Shown one piece after another: positions 8,359 through 9,826 of a stretch of 9,826 nt of DNA. A program made the position numbers and the translations under genes. Below the pieces are notes generated by a model that was not told where the DNA came from, did not search any database, and saw only the letters and a program-made list of their open reading frames with translations. Source of the DNA: Desulfobulbaceae bacterium UBA5123. GTDB taxonomy: Bacteria > Desulfobacterota > Desulfobulbia > Desulfobulbales > UBA5123. Numbering within the stretch: position 1 is the first letter of the stretch; each line of letters starts with the position of its first letter. The stretch spans positions 1 to 9,826 of the forward strand of contig DHYT01000062.1 in the NCBI GenBank assembly GCA_002415465.1. Reading direction: 5' to 3'.

Positions 8359-9288
8359 ATGGGCGCCGGCGGCGAGCATGATTCGATAGTGCATGACCAG
8401 ATGCGGGAGATATTCCGCCGCGCGGACATGAAGGATCTGCCGGCGATGTCCGCCAATGTCCGCGAGCTGCTGTCGCTCGCCAACAGCGGCCGTTCGGCGG
8501 CGCATGAACTGGCCGAGGTGATCCTGCGGGACTACTCGCTCACCAACAAGGTGCTGCGGGTGGTCAACTCCGCCTACTACGGGATGCCCAAGCCGGTCAA
8601 CAACGTCACCAGGGCGGTGACCATCGTCGGCTTTGATGTCATCCGGGAGATGGCCAGCGCCATCGCCCTGTTCGAGGATTTCGTCGATGCCGGCGTGGAT
8701 CGGGACGGTGTTGCCAAGGTGTTGACCCGGTCGCTGCTGAGTGGCCTGCAGGCCAAGCTGCTGGTGGGATGGAAAGGGTTCAAGGTCGATGCCGAGGAGG
8801 CGTTTATCTGCGCCCTGTTGCATAATTTCGGCCAGATCATGGTGCAGGTCTATCTGCCGGATGTGTATCAGCGGATCGATGAGCGGGTTGCCGCGTCCTT
8901 CTCTTTTTCCATCGAGGCGGCGGCCAGGGAGCAGCTGAACGGGCTCTCCTTTCAGGATGTCGGCCAGGAGATGGCGCGGATGTGGAATCTTTCCCCCAAG
9001 CTGATCTCCTCCATGACCCCGTATCCGCCGGTGCCCACCGGGCCGGGCGACAGCAAGGCCTATCTCCAGAATCTGGCCGCGTTCAGCAACGCCCTAACCG
9101 GCAAGATTTGTAACGGTCAGGCCTTCTCCAAGCTGCTCGCCGAATATAAGGACGTGCTGGCGGTGGACCGGGCCGGGGCCATCGAGCTGGTCCAGAAGAG
9201 TGTCGATCTGGCCGAGGAGTTCTCCGGCACCATCCGTTCCGGCTTGGCCAAGCTTGAGATCCGGAAACGGATCGCCAAGCTCGGGTAA
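8359..9288 (+). CDS. HDOD domain protein
   Basis: 309 residues, complete. HDOD proteins are HD-superfamily relatives without the intact metal-binding HD pair and usually act in signalling (second-messenger, motility or stress circuits). The hallmark N-terminal region is clear: LPAMSANVRELLSLAN (27-42), then ILRDYSLTNKVLRVVNSAYYG (55-75). The position of the HD dyad reads ALLHNFGQ (152-159), with Asn for Asp, so phosphodiesterase activity is unlikely. No second domain or membrane segment is seen. The ATG at 8359 has GAGGG (8347-8351) seven bases upstream. It is a single gene convergent with rsmG and divergent from the tRNA. The partner and signal are unknown. Confidence 0.9.
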   Translation: MGAGGEHDSIVHDQMREIFRRADMKDLPAMSANVRELLSLANSGRSAAHELAEVILRDYSLTNKVLRVVNSAYYGMPKPVNNVTRAVTIVGFDVIREMASAIALFEDFVDAGVDRDGVAKVLTRSLLSGLQAKLLVGWKGFKVDAEEAFICALLHNFGQIMVQVYLPDVYQRIDERVAASFSFSIEAAAREQLNGLSFQDVGQEMARMWNLSPKLISSMTPYPPVPTGPGDSKAYLQNLAAFSNALTGKICNGQAFSKLLAEYKDVLAVDRAGAIELVQKSVDLAEEFSGTIRSGLAKLEIRKRIAKLG

Positions 9289-9299
9289 GCGTCGTACGT

Positions 9300-9327
9300 T
9301 CCGGCCGTCCGGCCGGATCAGTTTTCC
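9300..9327 (+). terminator. Terminator between HDOD gene and rsmG
   Basis: TCCGGCC (9300-9306) pairs with GGCCGGA (9311-9317) around GTCC, followed on the plus strand by TCAGTTTTCC. The U tract is short and displaced by three bases, so its strength is uncertain. The stem abuts the rsmG stop codon and may also serve the opposite strand, although no T-run follows there. Confidence 0.5.
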
Positions 9328-9826
9328 TCTCTTGCAAAGATAACCAGATAGCGTTCCTTGCCGGAAAAGGGCAACCGGTGGGTTTCGATGTCGCCCAGCC
9401 GGAAGCGGTGGGCCAGCGGTGAGGTGCGCCAGGCCGCGATCTCTTCCTCGTATTTCGGCCCTTTCATGCAGATGATGAGGCCGCCCGGCGGGCTCAAGGG
9501 TGCGCAGGCGGCGAGAAAGGCGGGGATGTCGGCGAAGGCGCGGCTGGTGATGAGGGGATACGGTTTCTGGGCCGGGGTGTCGGGTTCGATCCGTTCCGGC
9601 AGCACCTCGATGCCGGGCAGCTGCAGGGTGCGGATGACGTGCTTGAGGAAGGAAACCCGTTTCTGGCGCGGTTCGGCCAGGGTGACGATCTGTTCCGGCC
9701 GAGCGCACTTGAGGGCGAGGCCTGGGAAACCGGCGCCGGAGCCGATGTCCAGCAGGCTGCTTGCCGTCTGCTGCCGCCGGAGCAGGGGCAGCATGGTCAG
9801 CGAGTCGAGGAAATGGGTTTCGATGA
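9318..9826 (-). CDS. rsmG: 16S rRNA (guanine-527-N7)-methyltransferase RsmG, 5' end outside window
   Basis: 168 residues of the C-terminal part are visible, against a usual length of about 210, so roughly 40 N-terminal residues lie beyond the right edge. The frame is open to base 9826 and reads IETHFLDSLTMLPLL at its start, a typical RsmG segment, so the ATG at 9794 is internal. The SAM-binding motif is LLDIGSGAGFPGLALK (about 24-39 of the visible part); SRAFADIPAFL and GLIICMKGPKYEEE follow as in the family. The enzyme methylates N7 of G527 in 16S rRNA, in the cytoplasm on the 30S subunit. It converges with the HDOD gene, 29 bases between stop codons. Confidence 0.95.
   Translation of the reverse strand, partial: IETHFLDSLTMLPLLRRQQTASSLLDIGSGAGFPGLALKCARPEQIVTLAEPRQKRVSFLKHVIRTLQLPGIEVLPERIEPDTPAQKPYPLITSRAFADIPAFLAACAPLSPPGGLIICMKGPKYEEEIAAWRTSPLAHRFRLGDIETHRLPFSGKERYLVIFAREEN

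Overview
The window looks like a chromosomal segment of a GC-rich Gram-negative bacterium. The PknK-type AAA ATPase, the HDOD protein, a UmuD/UmuC pair and chromosomal integron cassettes would suit Desulfobacterota or another proteobacterial lineage. That assignment is inference only, because no lineage-specific marker is present. Two compartments differ clearly in base composition: positions 1 to about 2520 are AT-rich, and 2860 to 9826 are strongly GC-rich.

Left part (1-2518), minus strand. Two single-gene integron cassettes lie head to tail. One (about 1415-2518) carries a DUF2971-family gene, the other (about 20-1414) a phospholipase D-like nuclease gene with a long helical C-terminus. 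Each gene is followed by an attC-like imperfect hairpin (1409-1477 and 14-105). In both cassettes the six bases at the 5' end of the cassette are the exact complement of the R'' box of its own attC, the signature of circular cassette exchange. A third cassette starts at position 19 and runs out of the window. No integrase gene is present; the right edge of the array is a GTTATGT core at 2513-2519 next to a 340-bp non-coding stretch with several perfect dyads.

Middle (2860-7886), minus strand. A large AAA_16 ATPase with a TPR-like C-terminus matches the central part of multidomain Ser/Thr kinase/ATPase/histidine kinase proteins, but has neither the kinase nor the GAF/histidine-kinase end. Upstream of it, umuC and umuD (DNA polymerase V) form a tight pair behind a good sigma70-type promoter, with the umuD ATG almost at the expected transcription start.

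Right part (7997-9826). A tRNA-Lys(CUU) on the minus strand has its own promoter and a strong terminator that insulates umuDC. Divergent from it is an HDOD-domain gene whose leader contains a terminator hairpin just before the start codon. It converges on the 3' part of rsmG (16S rRNA m7G527 methyltransferase), which is cut by the right edge.

Working together: umuD and umuC supply SOS-inducible translesion synthesis, and integron recombination is often SOS-linked in other bacteria, but no functional link is shown here. The two cassette genes are the accessory cargo and the likeliest place for an undescribed function.
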